64,000 bases of DNA from JBLIRR01 sp049472395. Lineage in GTDB: Bacteria > SZUA-182 > DTGQ01 > JBLIRR01. The translations under genes were made by a program, and so were the position numbers. Within the stretch, counting starts at the first letter, position 1; each line of letters starts with the position of its first letter. A model generated the notes under the pieces. The model ran no database searches, was not told the origin of the DNA, and saw nothing but the letters and a program-made list of their open reading frames with translations. The DNA is taken from positions 186,001-250,000 of the forward strand of contig JBLIRR010000001.1 in assembly GCA_049472395.1 (NCBI GenBank). The letters run 5' to 3'. Shown here one piece after another: positions 18,823-27,767 of the stretch.

Positions 18823-18895
18823 ATTATATGAACCGTAGGTAAAATTATCAATTAAAATAAATCTTACTATATAAAACATCTTTTTATTTTGTCAA
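18823..18895 (-). promoter_or_regulatory. Tandem promoters for the ferredoxin gene
   Basis: Distal: TTGACA (18895-18890), 18-nt spacer, TATAGT (18871-18866). Proximal: TTGATA (18851-18846), 17-nt spacer, TATAAT (18828-18823). Predicted leaders are about 145 and 100 nt. Two strong promoters plus an ideal ribosome binding site point to high expression. Confidence 0.6.
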
Positions 18896-18922
18896 GAGGT
18901 AGAGTAATTTAAATGTATTATT

Positions 18923-20554
18923 TTATCCCTGCCTCCATCCCAACCTTTTCAGTGCGCAATAGGCATTTAAACGAAGATACCAGTGAGAGCTCTCATGTAA
19001 AATTTCAAGCAAAGGATTAATAGCCTTCCTGGAGCCCAATGAGCCTAGTGCCCGGGCAGCATTATATGCCACGTCAAAGTCTGAATCTTTAAGAGCTGCG
19101 ATAAGGCTGTCACTAGCTTTTTTATACTCTATTTTCCGAAGAAAGATAATACCCCACTTTCGAATAAGCGGGTCCTTGTCCTTAAGCATGGAGACTATAT
19201 CCGGAATATAGGGTGATAATATTTTTTCACTCTCTTCTCTTATCCCCTTCTCTACTATGGAAAAAATAGCTCCGGCACGGTCCCCTTCTCTCTTTCCCAC
19301 GATTATTTCCATCTGTTCGGCTATAGTTAATTTTGAAGAGGGATGCGAGAACCCGATCCTTCCTGTAATCAGCAAAATTACCAGCAATATTACTGTCACT
19401 ATAGTGACAAATAATGCATTCTGCGTGAGAAAAAACGAATATATGGTCTGTACAAGTATCAAAAAAATAAGATAGATGAGTAAAATTAGAAAGAGTGGAA
19501 GAAGAAAAAAAAGTGATACTCGTATACAGAATCTTAAAAAATGTGTGCCATCGGTTTTTTTATCAAACTCATCTAAAAATGTCGTGACATCTGCCAAAAA
19601 GCTACCCGCATCAGTCTCTATCATCGCCTTCCCAAAAGTGGTCGATATCATTTGGATCGTGTCCCCCTCCTTTTTTAAAATGGAGTTTGAAGGGGCATCA
19701 GGGCCAGAAAAAATATCATGCCGTGCCAGTATCTTCTTAATGGGCTCTGCTTCTTTACTCGTTCCAAAAGACTCATCTGTTTTAAGAGAAACCTGCAACT
19801 TTTTATTAAAAGATTTTATTACCTCTGCGGCATAGAGTGTATAGTGATAATAAAATTTATCTACTTTTTTCCCCCAGTGAGTTTTTAAAAGCATTTGATC
19901 TCGTATTCTGATAAAATCACGGGCAGATAAATATGAAGTAAATAAAAAATGAGTCAGGCTAAAAAAGATGACAAAACCTATGAAATAAATTAGAATATTC
20001 TTATAGTTATAATATGAATTAACCTCAAAAAAATAATACCCTGTCAGAGAGCACACTATGGGTATAATGAAGAGAAAAATCCCGAATGGCCATAGCATTC
20101 TCCATCCGATACTCCTCACATAAAAAATTACTACACCACATAATAAAATAAAGAGGAAAGAGAATGCGTTTCTCACCCTCTGCGTATTCAATTCCCTCTC
20201 TTTACCATTAAGTTCCTCTGATACACGACCTTTTAACCGAAGGGATATACTACAGACCGCATCTGCCAGAAGTGTAAAGCTTACTATATACAAAATTCCC
20301 CACAATATACCATATGCTAATCCCACAGAGAGAGAGAAAAATAAACCAGCTTTAAAATAGGTAGCAGACGAGCTTTGTTCCTCCCTCAACCGCGTGCCAG
20401 GGACCCCGATATACCCATTCTTCTCAATCCATGCTTGCTCCTTCAACAACGACTTCGTGCTATTTCTTACGAGCACTGCTCCCATGAATTCGCCGGCAAC
20501 ACTACCGGCAATAGCGCACACAATCAGATACACAATGAGTCTTTTAAGGGTCAT
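18923..20554 (-). CDS. Polytopic membrane protein with C-terminal HEAT repeats, function unknown
   Basis: 543 residues, family not recognised. An N-terminal helix (LIVYLIVCAIAGSVAGEFMGAVLV) is followed by hydrophobic segments near 70-100, 130-150, 155-175 and 185-210. A soluble loop runs from about 210 to 340, with two more membrane segments at 340-410. The C-terminal 110 residues are HEAT/PBS-lyase-type repeats (LSPYIPDIVSMLKDKDPLIRKW; ALKDSDFDVAYNAARALGSLG). HEAT repeats usually mediate protein contacts. The start overlaps the end of the RNase Z-like gene by 4 bp, so the two are probably coupled. No catalytic motif seen. Confidence 0.75.
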   Translation of the reverse strand: MTLKRLIVYLIVCAIAGSVAGEFMGAVLVRNSTKSLLKEQAWIEKNGYIGVPGTRLREEQSSSATYFKAGLFFSLSVGLAYGILWGILYIVSFTLLADAVCSISLRLKGRVSEELNGKERELNTQRVRNAFSFLFILLCGVVIFYVRSIGWRMLWPFGIFLFIIPIVCSLTGYYFFEVNSYYNYKNILIYFIGFVIFFSLTHFLFTSYLSARDFIRIRDQMLLKTHWGKKVDKFYYHYTLYAAEVIKSFNKKLQVSLKTDESFGTSKEAEPIKKILARHDIFSGPDAPSNSILKKEGDTIQMISTTFGKAMIETDAGSFLADVTTFLDEFDKKTDGTHFLRFCIRVSLFFLLPLFLILLIYLIFLILVQTIYSFFLTQNALFVTIVTVILLVILLITGRIGFSHPSSKLTIAEQMEIIVGKREGDRAGAIFSIVEKGIREESEKILSPYIPDIVSMLKDKDPLIRKWGIIFLRKIEYKKASDSLIAALKDSDFDVAYNAARALGSLGSRKAINPLLEILHESSHWYLRLNAYCALKRLGWRQG

Positions 20555-21561
20555 AGCTGTCCTTTGAAACTCATTTGAGCTTCTCTATGCAATAATTCTT
20601 CTTTATTATGATAGCGCGGCGAAAAATGAAAGGGGATAAGTTCTTTGACCTTTGCGGATTGTGCTAATTTTCCCGCCTGATAAGCTGTGAGATGATAACG
20701 CTCCCGCGCTCTTTCCCGATCTTCTTCTAAAAAAGCAGCTTCGCAAAAAAAATACGTCGCACCCTCTATGAGTGAAAGAATCTTTTCAATATTTTCATGA
20801 GTATATGCTGCATCGACCACATAGGCAACCTTCTGTCCTTCAGTGATAATGACTAGTTCCTCTTTTATTTTTCCTAACGATAATATATCACTCGATGTAT
20901 TCTTATCTCCTGCCTTCGTGGGGGTAATGAGATAACTATCTGGCTTATTTTGTCGTATTGAGGTTTTAACCTCCTTTAACCAAGGCCCTATCGGCAGCCC
21001 CATCTTCATTAATTTATCTTTATTGATATTAATATGAAGATTTTCCTCAAGGCAATACGCAAGTGAGGGGGTGAGGTGATCAAGTATGGCGCATGAGAGA
21101 GTAAAATCATCTTCTTTGAGCAATACCCCATTATAGTCCCTGTGAGCCTTTTCCATTCTCTTTTTAAATCCTTCGCTACAGAGAAAATTTGCCTTACGAA
21201 GATATGTTTCATTTACTTCATACACTTCTATACGAAAAGAATTCGTATAGTTTTTTACAAGGTTCCATGTATATGAAGATAATTTTCCCTCAACATTGCG
21301 AATAATGCCAGAGGGGCCGAAAATACGGAGTGTTTTTTCTCTTCCGAGAAAAATTCTAATGATATAATCAAGACCCATAAAATGGTCCATATGGGTATGA
21401 GATATGAATATATCGGTAATCCTATTAATATGCCGTATGGATAATGAGGAAACATCCCCTATATCAAATAAAAGGGCCCGTCGTTCAAAAAAAAAATCAA
21501 CAAATAACGCAGGATCCTGAAATGGGCTGTTCACAAGTCGACATTGAAATATTTGAGTCAT
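20551..21561 (-). CDS. rnz: Ribonuclease Z-like metallo-beta-lactamase-fold protein
   Basis: 336 residues. RNase Z removes 3' trailers from tRNA precursors. The zinc-binding motif HTHMDH (in ISHTHMDHFMGLDYIIR) is near residue 55. Downstream ligands are an Asp in YVVDAAYT and the C-terminal His in LIPFHFSPRYH, the usual RNase Z ending. The middle part (KKRMEKAHRDYNG, TPTKAGDKN) is less typical, so a related phosphodiesterase role is possible. The tRNA-Val here lacks an encoded CCA, consistent with a need for RNase Z. Two bp separate it from serC upstream. Confidence 0.8.
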   Translation of the reverse strand: MTQIFQCRLVNSPFQDPALFVDFFFERRALLFDIGDVSSLSIRHINRITDIFISHTHMDHFMGLDYIIRIFLGREKTLRIFGPSGIIRNVEGKLSSYTWNLVKNYTNSFRIEVYEVNETYLRKANFLCSEGFKKRMEKAHRDYNGVLLKEDDFTLSCAILDHLTPSLAYCLEENLHININKDKLMKMGLPIGPWLKEVKTSIRQNKPDSYLITPTKAGDKNTSSDILSLGKIKEELVIITEGQKVAYVVDAAYTHENIEKILSLIEGATYFFCEAAFLEEDRERARERYHLTAYQAGKLAQSAKVKELIPFHFSPRYHNKEELLHREAQMSFKGQL

Positions 21562-21563
21562 GA

Positions 21564-22730
21564 TTAGTGAGAATCACAGCTTTCTTCATATGCCCATTCT
21601 AACCACGCAAGAGCAGCGAGCAAGTCTTCGCTGTCAACGGTCGGTCCGGCCCAAAACCGAAATCCCGGAGGAGCGTCCCTATAGGAATTTATATCATACG
21701 CAACCTGTTCCGCATCCAAAGTGCTGGCTATTTTTTTGCAAAAAGCGGTCTGGGCTCCGGTATCCATTGCGGTAAACCATGGTGCGACAATCTTAAGACA
21801 TACAGAGGTATTGCTACGAATAGTTTTCTCCTCGGCTAAAAATTCGATCCAATCCCGGGATGCTACCCAGGATTCAATGGTAGCAAGATTTGTCATACTC
21901 TTTTTAATAAGTGCCTGCACACCTTGTGCACCATTAAATTCAAAAGAAAGCCCCCACTCAAGCGCATCGATATATTCCTGGACACAAATCATTGAAGGTG
22001 TATTGATTGTCTCGCCTTCAAATATACCCTTATTAAGCGCGCCTTTTTTCTTTAATCGAAAAATTTTAGGCAACGGCCATGAAGGATCATAATTTTCTAT
22101 TCTTTCAACTGCTCTGGGCGAAAGAATTAATATGCCAAATCCTGCTTCACCTCCGAGAACCTTTTGCCATGAATAGGTTATGGCATCAAGTTTTTCCCAC
22201 GCAATCTCCATCCCAAAAACCGCGCTCGTCGCATCACACAGAACAAGACCTTGACGATTATCCGGAATGAATTCTCCACTCGGCACCTTAACCCCGCTTG
22301 TCGTCCCATTCCAGGTGAACACAATGTCATTACTCCAGTCAATAGAGGAAAAATCGGGTATGTGGCCATACTCAGACTTCAAAACAGTGGCATTAAGCTT
22401 TAATTCTTTATTTACATCCGTCGCCCATCCTGCTCCAAAACTTTCCCATACAAGAACTATCACCGCCCTCTCACCGAGCAGACTCCACAGAGCACACTCA
22501 AAAGCACCGGTATCACTTGCCGGCATTATGCCTACCATATAGTCATCAGGAATTTCAGCTAATTTTCTGCTTAAATCTATCGCCTTTTTTAAAGAGGCTT
22601 TCCCTTCTTTTGAGCGGTGCGATCTTCCAATTAAAGAATCTGCCAGTATCGTACTATTCCAACCAGCCCTTTTAGCAGTCGGACCAGAGCTAAAAAAAGC
22701 TCTCACAGGTTTTATTGAAGGTTTCTTCAT
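21564..22730 (-). CDS. serC: Phosphoserine aminotransferase (TIGR01365-like type)
   Basis: 388 residues, PLP fold type I, aminotransferase class V. Converts 3-phosphohydroxypyruvate to phosphoserine in serine synthesis. The sequence FFSSGPTAKRAGW, GRSHRSKEGKA, MPASDTGAFE and SWQKVLGGEAGFG (predicted PLP Lys) fits the minor SerC subgroup known from alphaproteobacteria and Methanosarcina rather than the E. coli type. No serA or serB adjoins it. It is first in a minus-strand run with the RNase Z-like and HEAT genes. Confidence 0.88.
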   Translation of the reverse strand: MKKPSIKPVRAFFSSGPTAKRAGWNSTILADSLIGRSHRSKEGKASLKKAIDLSRKLAEIPDDYMVGIMPASDTGAFECALWSLLGERAVIVLVWESFGAGWATDVNKELKLNATVLKSEYGHIPDFSSIDWSNDIVFTWNGTTSGVKVPSGEFIPDNRQGLVLCDATSAVFGMEIAWEKLDAITYSWQKVLGGEAGFGILILSPRAVERIENYDPSWPLPKIFRLKKKGALNKGIFEGETINTPSMICVQEYIDALEWGLSFEFNGAQGVQALIKKSMTNLATIESWVASRDWIEFLAEEKTIRSNTSVCLKIVAPWFTAMDTGAQTAFCKKIASTLDAEQVAYDINSYRDAPPGFRFWAGPTVDSEDLLAALAWLEWAYEESCDSH

Positions 22731-22844
22731 TGTTTTTCTCCCTATAGCTCAAAGTGTCTAATTTTTAATAGATTTTATATAAATTTATTAGTAATGTCAA
22801 TAAAAAAGAGACCTCTCAGCAATTCTAATTTTTTATACTACTCA

Positions 22845-22873
22845 TAGCCAATGTTATTATTTTCTGCTATAAT
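22845..22873 (+). promoter_or_regulatory. Promoter (extended -10) for the TPR-aroQ-pepQ-acc run
   Basis: TAGCCA (22845-22850, 4 of 6 consensus), 17-nt spacer, then TGC-TATAAT with TATAAT at 22868-22873. The start would fall about 20 nt before the AGGAAG site of the gene at 22900. Confidence 0.55.
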
Positions 22874-22899
22874 GGAAAAAAATTAATCGAGGAAGTAAA

Positions 22900-24057
22900 A
22901 TGGGTAGAAAAAAGCCTGAATTTAAACAGATTCGCAAACTAAAAGCAGAATATCGAAAAAATCCTGAATCAAAGCTGTTTTTTCCTTTAGCACGGTTGTA
23001 TGAAAAGGTGGAGGAATTGGATACAGCAAAAAAAATATTGGAAGATGGTCTTAAAAAATACCCTCACTATTATGGTGCAAAGGCTTTTTTAGGTGAAATT
23101 CTTTATAAAAACAATGAATTTGAAGAAGCACAATCTCATTTAGAGGCTGTTATAAAAAAAGTACCTGAAAATCTTTTGGCTCACAGAATACTGGCGAAGA
23201 TTTACACACAGCAAGGAAGAAAAGATTTAGCTGATGAACAATTGCGCGTTGCCACCCTCATAACTCCGGATCATCCGGAAACACCCTCCATTGATTACTT
23301 AGTGGAAAGGTTTACGCCTCTCACAAAAGAGGAGGCAGAAGAAAAAGAGTTAACACAAAAGAAAGAAAGAAAGAAGAAAAATAAAAAGAAATATATAGAA
23401 AAAAAAGAGAAAGAATCCAAGGAAGAGGAGACAAAGGCAGATTCAGGCACCGATGAAATACTTACCACAACGTTGGCTGAACTCTATTATTCTCAAGGAT
23501 TGATAGATAAGGCTATTGATATTTATACAAAGCTTTCGGAAAAAGCGCCTCAAGATAAAGCTCTTAATCGAAGACTTAATGAATTAAAACATGAAGCAGG
23601 GACAGAAACGCCCCAAAGCCCCTCAGGCGAAGAAGAAGGCGTCACTGAAACATATGCTGAGCTTTATTATTCTCAAGGATTAATAGATAAGGCTATTGAT
23701 GTGTATACAAAGCTTTTGAAAAAAGAGCCCGATAATGAGACATGGCATACGAGACTGACTGAATTAAAACAAGTGCTCGAGCAAGAATCTTCTTTAGAGA
23801 TAACAGAAAGCTCCTACATGGAAACGGAAGGTTCGCCGAATGCACACGCAGATAACCAAAAAGAGAGTGAAAGCTCCCTAGTGGATGGAGAAATACCGAT
23901 TGAACAAGAAGAGTTTTCCTTGGGGATTCCACATTGTGAAATACCACCGGATGAAGATGTAAAAAATACTATGAGTGATGAAAAAAAATTAATAGTTCTT
24001 CAATTCTGGATAGATACTATCCGTAGATTACGGGAGCGCAGGAGTGAACGCGGATGA
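22900..24057 (+). CDS. TPR-repeat protein
   Basis: 385 residues, mostly tetratricopeptide repeats. An N-terminal block (FFPLARLYEKVEELDTAKKIL; AKAFLGEILYKNNEFEEAQSHL) is followed by a Lys/Glu-rich linker (about 145-180). Then come two near-duplicated units, AELYYSQGLIDKAIDIYTKL and AELYYSQGLIDKAIDVYTKL, about 65 residues apart. The C-terminus is acidic. There is no signal peptide, so it is probably cytoplasmic and a protein-interaction scaffold. Its last 4 bp overlap aroQ, making it first in a long housekeeping transcript. Specific role unknown. Confidence 0.8.
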   Translation: MGRKKPEFKQIRKLKAEYRKNPESKLFFPLARLYEKVEELDTAKKILEDGLKKYPHYYGAKAFLGEILYKNNEFEEAQSHLEAVIKKVPENLLAHRILAKIYTQQGRKDLADEQLRVATLITPDHPETPSIDYLVERFTPLTKEEAEEKELTQKKERKKKNKKKYIEKKEKESKEEETKADSGTDEILTTTLAELYYSQGLIDKAIDIYTKLSEKAPQDKALNRRLNELKHEAGTETPQSPSGEEEGVTETYAELYYSQGLIDKAIDVYTKLLKKEPDNETWHTRLTELKQVLEQESSLEITESSYMETEGSPNAHADNQKESESSLVDGEIPIEQEEFSLGIPHCEIPPDEDVKNTMSDEKKLIVLQFWIDTIRRLRERRSERG

Positions 24058-24503
24058 TTGAAATTCTTGTAATACATGGGCCAAATTTAAATTTGCTCGG
24101 AGAGAGAGAACCTGCAATATACGGCTCAACAACCTTAGAAGCGATCAATCAATCTCTTGAGAATGCAGGGCAGCAGATTGGTGCAAAGATTACTTTTTTT
24201 CAGTCAAACTCCGAATCTGCCATTATCGATAAAATTCATGAGGCGAGACAATTAGATATTGAGGGAATTATTATTAACCCTGCGGCATTCACCCATACAA
24301 GCGTGGCTATTCGGGATGCTCTTTCAGCAGTAAATATACCCACTATAGAAGTACACCTTTCAAATATCAGTGCACGGGAGGAATTTCGCCGCAAATCCTA
24401 TATTACACCGGTCGCGTTGGGTCAAATCTGCGGATTCGGAGCGTATGGATATATCATGGCCTTAGATGCCATGATTAATTTTTTAAGGAAAAAAGATAAT
24501 TAG
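24054..24503 (+). CDS. aroQ: Type II 3-dehydroquinate dehydratase
   Basis: 149 residues, typical type II size. Dehydrates 3-dehydroquinate in the shikimate pathway; forms dodecamers. Motifs: IHGPNLNLLGEREPAIYG (catalytic Arg and Tyr), FFQSNSESAIIDKIH, INPAAFTHTSVAIRDAL, and EVHLSNISAREEFRRKS (His and Arg substrate contacts). Starts inside the TPR gene (ATGA overlap) and ends 2 bp before pepQ. The order aroQ-pepQ-(efp)-accB-accC is widespread in bacteria. Confidence 0.96.
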   Translation: MIEILVIHGPNLNLLGEREPAIYGSTTLEAINQSLENAGQQIGAKITFFQSNSESAIIDKIHEARQLDIEGIIINPAAFTHTSVAIRDALSAVNIPTIEVHLSNISAREEFRRKSYITPVALGQICGFGAYGYIMALDAMINFLRKKDN

Positions 24504-24505
24504 AC

Positions 24506-25600
24506 ATGTATGATAAAAATAGCCGCATAAAAGAACTTCAATGTATGTGTAGTAATAAAGGATTAGATGCCTTACTCATTACTGATTCTCTCCATAATAG
24601 ATATCTTGCGAAAGAGAACGATTCTATAGAAGGTGTCTATATAGTGTATCAGGATAAGGCTGTTTTCTTCACGGATTTTCGCTATTTTGCCGATATAAAA
24701 AATAAAAATCCGCAGATCGAGATAATTGAGTATACACAAAAATATATAGAAATCGCTCAATGGCTGAAAAACAGGGGAATAAAAAGAATTGGATTTGAAT
24801 CATCGAGGACATCATACAGTGATTTTGAAAACTGGTCACAACATTTTCCTCACGCGATGCTAGTTCCCTGTAAAAGATTGGTTGAGGAATTAAGAATGAT
24901 AAAAGATGAAAATGAGATTGCATCTGTAAAAAGCAGTATAAAACTCTTAGGGAATATCCTAGAGGATGTTCCCCGTCTTATTACACAAAATCCCCATATC
25001 ACAGAGAAAGAGATAGCCTTAGAGATAGATCTTACAATGAGAAGGTTTGGCGCTGATAAAACCGCGTTTACGACGATCGTTGCGTCAGGAAAACGATCTG
25101 CCTATCCCCATGCCGCCCCTTCATCTTGCCCGATACAGGATGGTGAGATTCTCCTTGTCGATGCAGGCGCGGTCATGAATGGATATAATTCAGATCAGAC
25201 ACGAACATTAGTAGTGGGTGAAAGGAGAAAGAATAGAGTATTTGATGAAATATTTAACATCGTGAGAGAGGCTCAAGAGGCAGCTTTTTCGGCTATTGCA
25301 CCGGGGGTAAGCTCCAAAGAAGTTGATTATAAAGCCCGTCAGGTTATTGAAAAGGCAGGATACGGAGACTACTTTGGTCATGGAACCGGTCATGGTGTAG
25401 GTCTGGAAGTGCATGAAGCTCCGAGCATATCTGGCCGGACAGAACCTACGACGCTTGCCGCAGGCATGATTTTTACAGTGGAGCCAGCCATATATATCCC
25501 TGAAAAATTTGGCATAAGATGGGAGGATATGGTGTTGGTTACTGACACTGGGTATGAATTATTAACCGAAATTTCCTGGAATAATATATGGGTGGGGTAA
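24506..25600 (+). CDS. pepQ: Xaa-Pro aminopeptidase (M24 family)
   Basis: 364 residues. Creatinase N-domain (1-125) and M24 metallopeptidase domain. Dimetal ligands are visible in order: Asp in LVDAGAVMNGY, Asp in NSDQTRT, His in GHGTGHGVGLEVHE, Glu in FTVEPAIYI and Glu in IRWEDMVLVT. Removes residues preceding proline, or splits X-Pro dipeptides; substrate preference cannot be read from the sequence. Sits between aroQ and accB, where many genomes also have efp; that gene is absent here. Confidence 0.92.
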   Translation: MYDKNSRIKELQCMCSNKGLDALLITDSLHNRYLAKENDSIEGVYIVYQDKAVFFTDFRYFADIKNKNPQIEIIEYTQKYIEIAQWLKNRGIKRIGFESSRTSYSDFENWSQHFPHAMLVPCKRLVEELRMIKDENEIASVKSSIKLLGNILEDVPRLITQNPHITEKEIALEIDLTMRRFGADKTAFTTIVASGKRSAYPHAAPSSCPIQDGEILLVDAGAVMNGYNSDQTRTLVVGERRKNRVFDEIFNIVREAQEAAFSAIAPGVSSKEVDYKARQVIEKAGYGDYFGHGTGHGVGLEVHEAPSISGRTEPTTLAAGMIFTVEPAIYIPEKFGIRWEDMVLVTDTGYELLTEISWNNIWVG

Positions 25601-25604
25601 ATTT

Positions 25605-26033
25605 ATGGAAATAGAAAGAATAAAAGAAATTTTTGACTTAGTAGAGAATAGCAATTTTGAAGAAGTTGAATTGGAAGAGGCGGAGTTTAAGATTAGAGTG
25701 AAAAAAAAGAGCGCTCAGCACGCACACTATACTGAACCTGTTATGAAAGCAATAGATCAAAGAGATAATGATGAGATCGCATATGATGAGAACAGTATTG
25801 TGGTAAAATCTCCTCTTGTGGGGACTTTCTATCGTGCCCCCTCGCCTGACAGTGAACCATTTGTCAAACCGGGTGATTATATAAAAAGCGGGCAAGTCCT
25901 TTGTATTGTCGAAGCAATGAAATTAATGAATGAAATTGAAAGTGAAACTGATGGCTTTATAAGGTCAATCCTTCTTGATAATGCTCAACCGGTTGAGTAT
26001 GGAGAACCTCTTTTTGTAATAGAGAAAAATTAG
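25605..26033 (+). CDS. accB: Biotin carboxyl carrier protein of acetyl-CoA carboxylase
   Basis: 142 residues. The C-terminal biotinyl domain contains EAMKLMNEIES with the biotinylated Lys at residue 106, and the thumb region SPLVGTFYRAPSPDSEPFVKPGD. An N-terminal helix (1-35) and short linker complete the usual BCCP layout. Carries carboxybiotin between AccC and the carboxyltransferase in fatty acid synthesis. Immediately followed by accC. accA and accD are not in the window. Confidence 0.96.
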   Translation: MEIERIKEIFDLVENSNFEEVELEEAEFKIRVKKKSAQHAHYTEPVMKAIDQRDNDEIAYDENSIVVKSPLVGTFYRAPSPDSEPFVKPGDYIKSGQVLCIVEAMKLMNEIESETDGFIRSILLDNAQPVEYGEPLFVIEKN

Positions 26034-26034
26034 C

Positions 26035-27372
26035 GTGTTTCATAAAATATTAATTGCGAACAGGGGAGAGATTGCCCTTCGTATTATAAGGGCATGTAAG
26101 GAGTTATCTATAAAGACAGTAGCTGTCTATTCAGAGGCTGATGCCAATACGCTTCCTGTTCGTATTGCTGATGAAGCAATTTGTATCGGACCCAAGGAAG
26201 CAACAAAAAGTTATTTAAACATCCCTGCAATAATAAGTGCTGCGGAAATAAGTGACGCCGAAGCTATCCACCCTGGATATGGTTTTCTCGCCGAAAATGC
26301 TCGTTTTGCTGAGATATGTGAAGACTGTCATATAAAATTTATTGGGCCTTCGCCGGAGATTATTCATAATATGGGCAATAAAGTAATGGCGAGGCAGTTA
26401 ATGAAAAACGCGGGGGTTCCTCTGGTTCCTGGGATTGAACACAGAGTGATAGATGAAAATGAAGCCCTTGATATTGCTCAGCAGATTGGATTTCCAGTAA
26501 TAATCAAAGCAGCAGGAGGGGGCGGTGGCAAGGGGATGAGAATAGTGCATGATGGTGATAATTTTAAAAATTCTTATTTAAGTGCCCAAGCTGAGGCTAT
26601 GAGTTCATTTGATAATCCTAATGTGTATATAGAAAAATATATTGAAAACCCAAAACATATTGAATTTCAAATCTTGGGTGATAAATATGGCTCTATAATT
26701 CATTTAGGAGAAAGGGATTGTTCTATTCAGAGACGTTATCAAAAATTAATTGAGGAGGCCCCATGTGAAACTCTTGACCCCACGCTTCGCGCTAAAATGG
26801 GGGAAACAGCCCTGCATGCGGCATCTCAAGTCAATTATTATAGTGCAGGAACCATTGAATTTTTAGTAGATAAGAATAACAACTTTTACTTTCTGGAGAT
26901 GAATACGAGAATTCAAGTTGAGCATCCTATTACAGAAATGGTCACAGGCATAGATCTTGTGAAAGAGCAGATCCTGATAGCGAATGATGAAAAGCTCCGA
27001 TATAAACAAGAAGAGATAACAGTGAAAGGTCATGCTATTGAATGCCGGATTAATGCTGAAAATCCGAATACATTTTTCCCATGCCCTGGAAAGATATCTT
27101 CTTTGCATATTCCGAATGGGCCAGGGATGAGGGTAGATACGGGAATATATTCAAATAGCACAATTACACCTTACTATGACTCGTTAATTGCTAAATTCAT
27201 CGCTTACGGAGCCAATAGGGAAGAGGCGATTTTAAAAATGAAAACTATGCTTGAAGAATTTATTTGCGAAGGTATTGATACTACTATACCTTTTCATTTA
27301 TCCGTATTAAACCACCATCTCTTTTGGGAAGGGAAAATTGATACAAACTTTTTAACTAATATTAGAGAATAA
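26035..27372 (+). CDS. accC: Acetyl-CoA carboxylase, biotin carboxylase subunit
   Basis: 445 residues. ATP-grasp enzyme that carboxylates biotin on AccB. N-terminal KILIANRGEIALRIIRACKEL, ATP-binding glycine loop AAGGGGGKGMRIV, HIEFQILGDKYG, ERDCSIQRRYQKLIEEAP, and EMNTRIQVEHPITEM (catalytic/metal residues) are all intact. Start is GTG at 26035, one base after the accB stop, implying coupling. Confidence 0.97.
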   Translation: MFHKILIANRGEIALRIIRACKELSIKTVAVYSEADANTLPVRIADEAICIGPKEATKSYLNIPAIISAAEISDAEAIHPGYGFLAENARFAEICEDCHIKFIGPSPEIIHNMGNKVMARQLMKNAGVPLVPGIEHRVIDENEALDIAQQIGFPVIIKAAGGGGGKGMRIVHDGDNFKNSYLSAQAEAMSSFDNPNVYIEKYIENPKHIEFQILGDKYGSIIHLGERDCSIQRRYQKLIEEAPCETLDPTLRAKMGETALHAASQVNYYSAGTIEFLVDKNNNFYFLEMNTRIQVEHPITEMVTGIDLVKEQILIANDEKLRYKQEEITVKGHAIECRINAENPNTFFPCPGKISSLHIPNGPGMRVDTGIYSNSTITPYYDSLIAKFIAYGANREEAILKMKTMLEEFICEGIDTTIPFHLSVLNHHLFWEGKIDTNFLTNIRE

Positions 27373-27395
27373 GTTATTCAGAAGGAGAATTGGAA

Positions 27396-27767
27396 ATGGC
27401 TATATCAAAAGAGGACTTGGAAGAAATCAAAAAGGAGCTCTTAGCTCAGAAATTGGAGATCTTAAGGGAAGGGGGAAAAACTATAGAAGATGGCGGATTA
27501 ACTCAAGCAGTCGACGATCTTTCTGATTTTGCTGACCTTTCTTCCTCAGAGTCAGACCGCGACTTTTTACTGCGACTTCGAGACAGAGACCGCAAGCTCT
27601 TAAATAAGATCGACTTAGCTCTAGAAAATATTGAAAAAAATACATTCGGAATTTGCGGACAATGTGGCAATGAGATTAATATTAAAAGACTTAAAGCACG
27701 GCCTGTGGTGACACTCTGTATTAACTGTAAAAATGAACAAGAAAAAGAAGAAAAAAAATTTAGCTAA
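27396..27767 (+). CDS. DksA/TraR-family zinc-finger protein
   Basis: 123 residues from ATG 27396, chosen because AAGGAG is 8 nt upstream. An N-terminal coiled-coil half is followed by a C4 zinc finger, CGQCGNEINIKRLKARPVVTLCINC shortened here to CGQC...CINC. DksA-like proteins enter the RNA polymerase secondary channel and adjust promoter output, often with ppGpp. The acidic tip segment DDLSDFADLSS resembles the family. Its stop overlaps rimO by one base. Confidence 0.88.
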   Translation: MAISKEDLEEIKKELLAQKLEILREGGKTIEDGGLTQAVDDLSDFADLSSSESDRDFLLRLRDRDRKLLNKIDLALENIEKNTFGICGQCGNEINIKRLKARPVVTLCINCKNEQEKEEKKFS

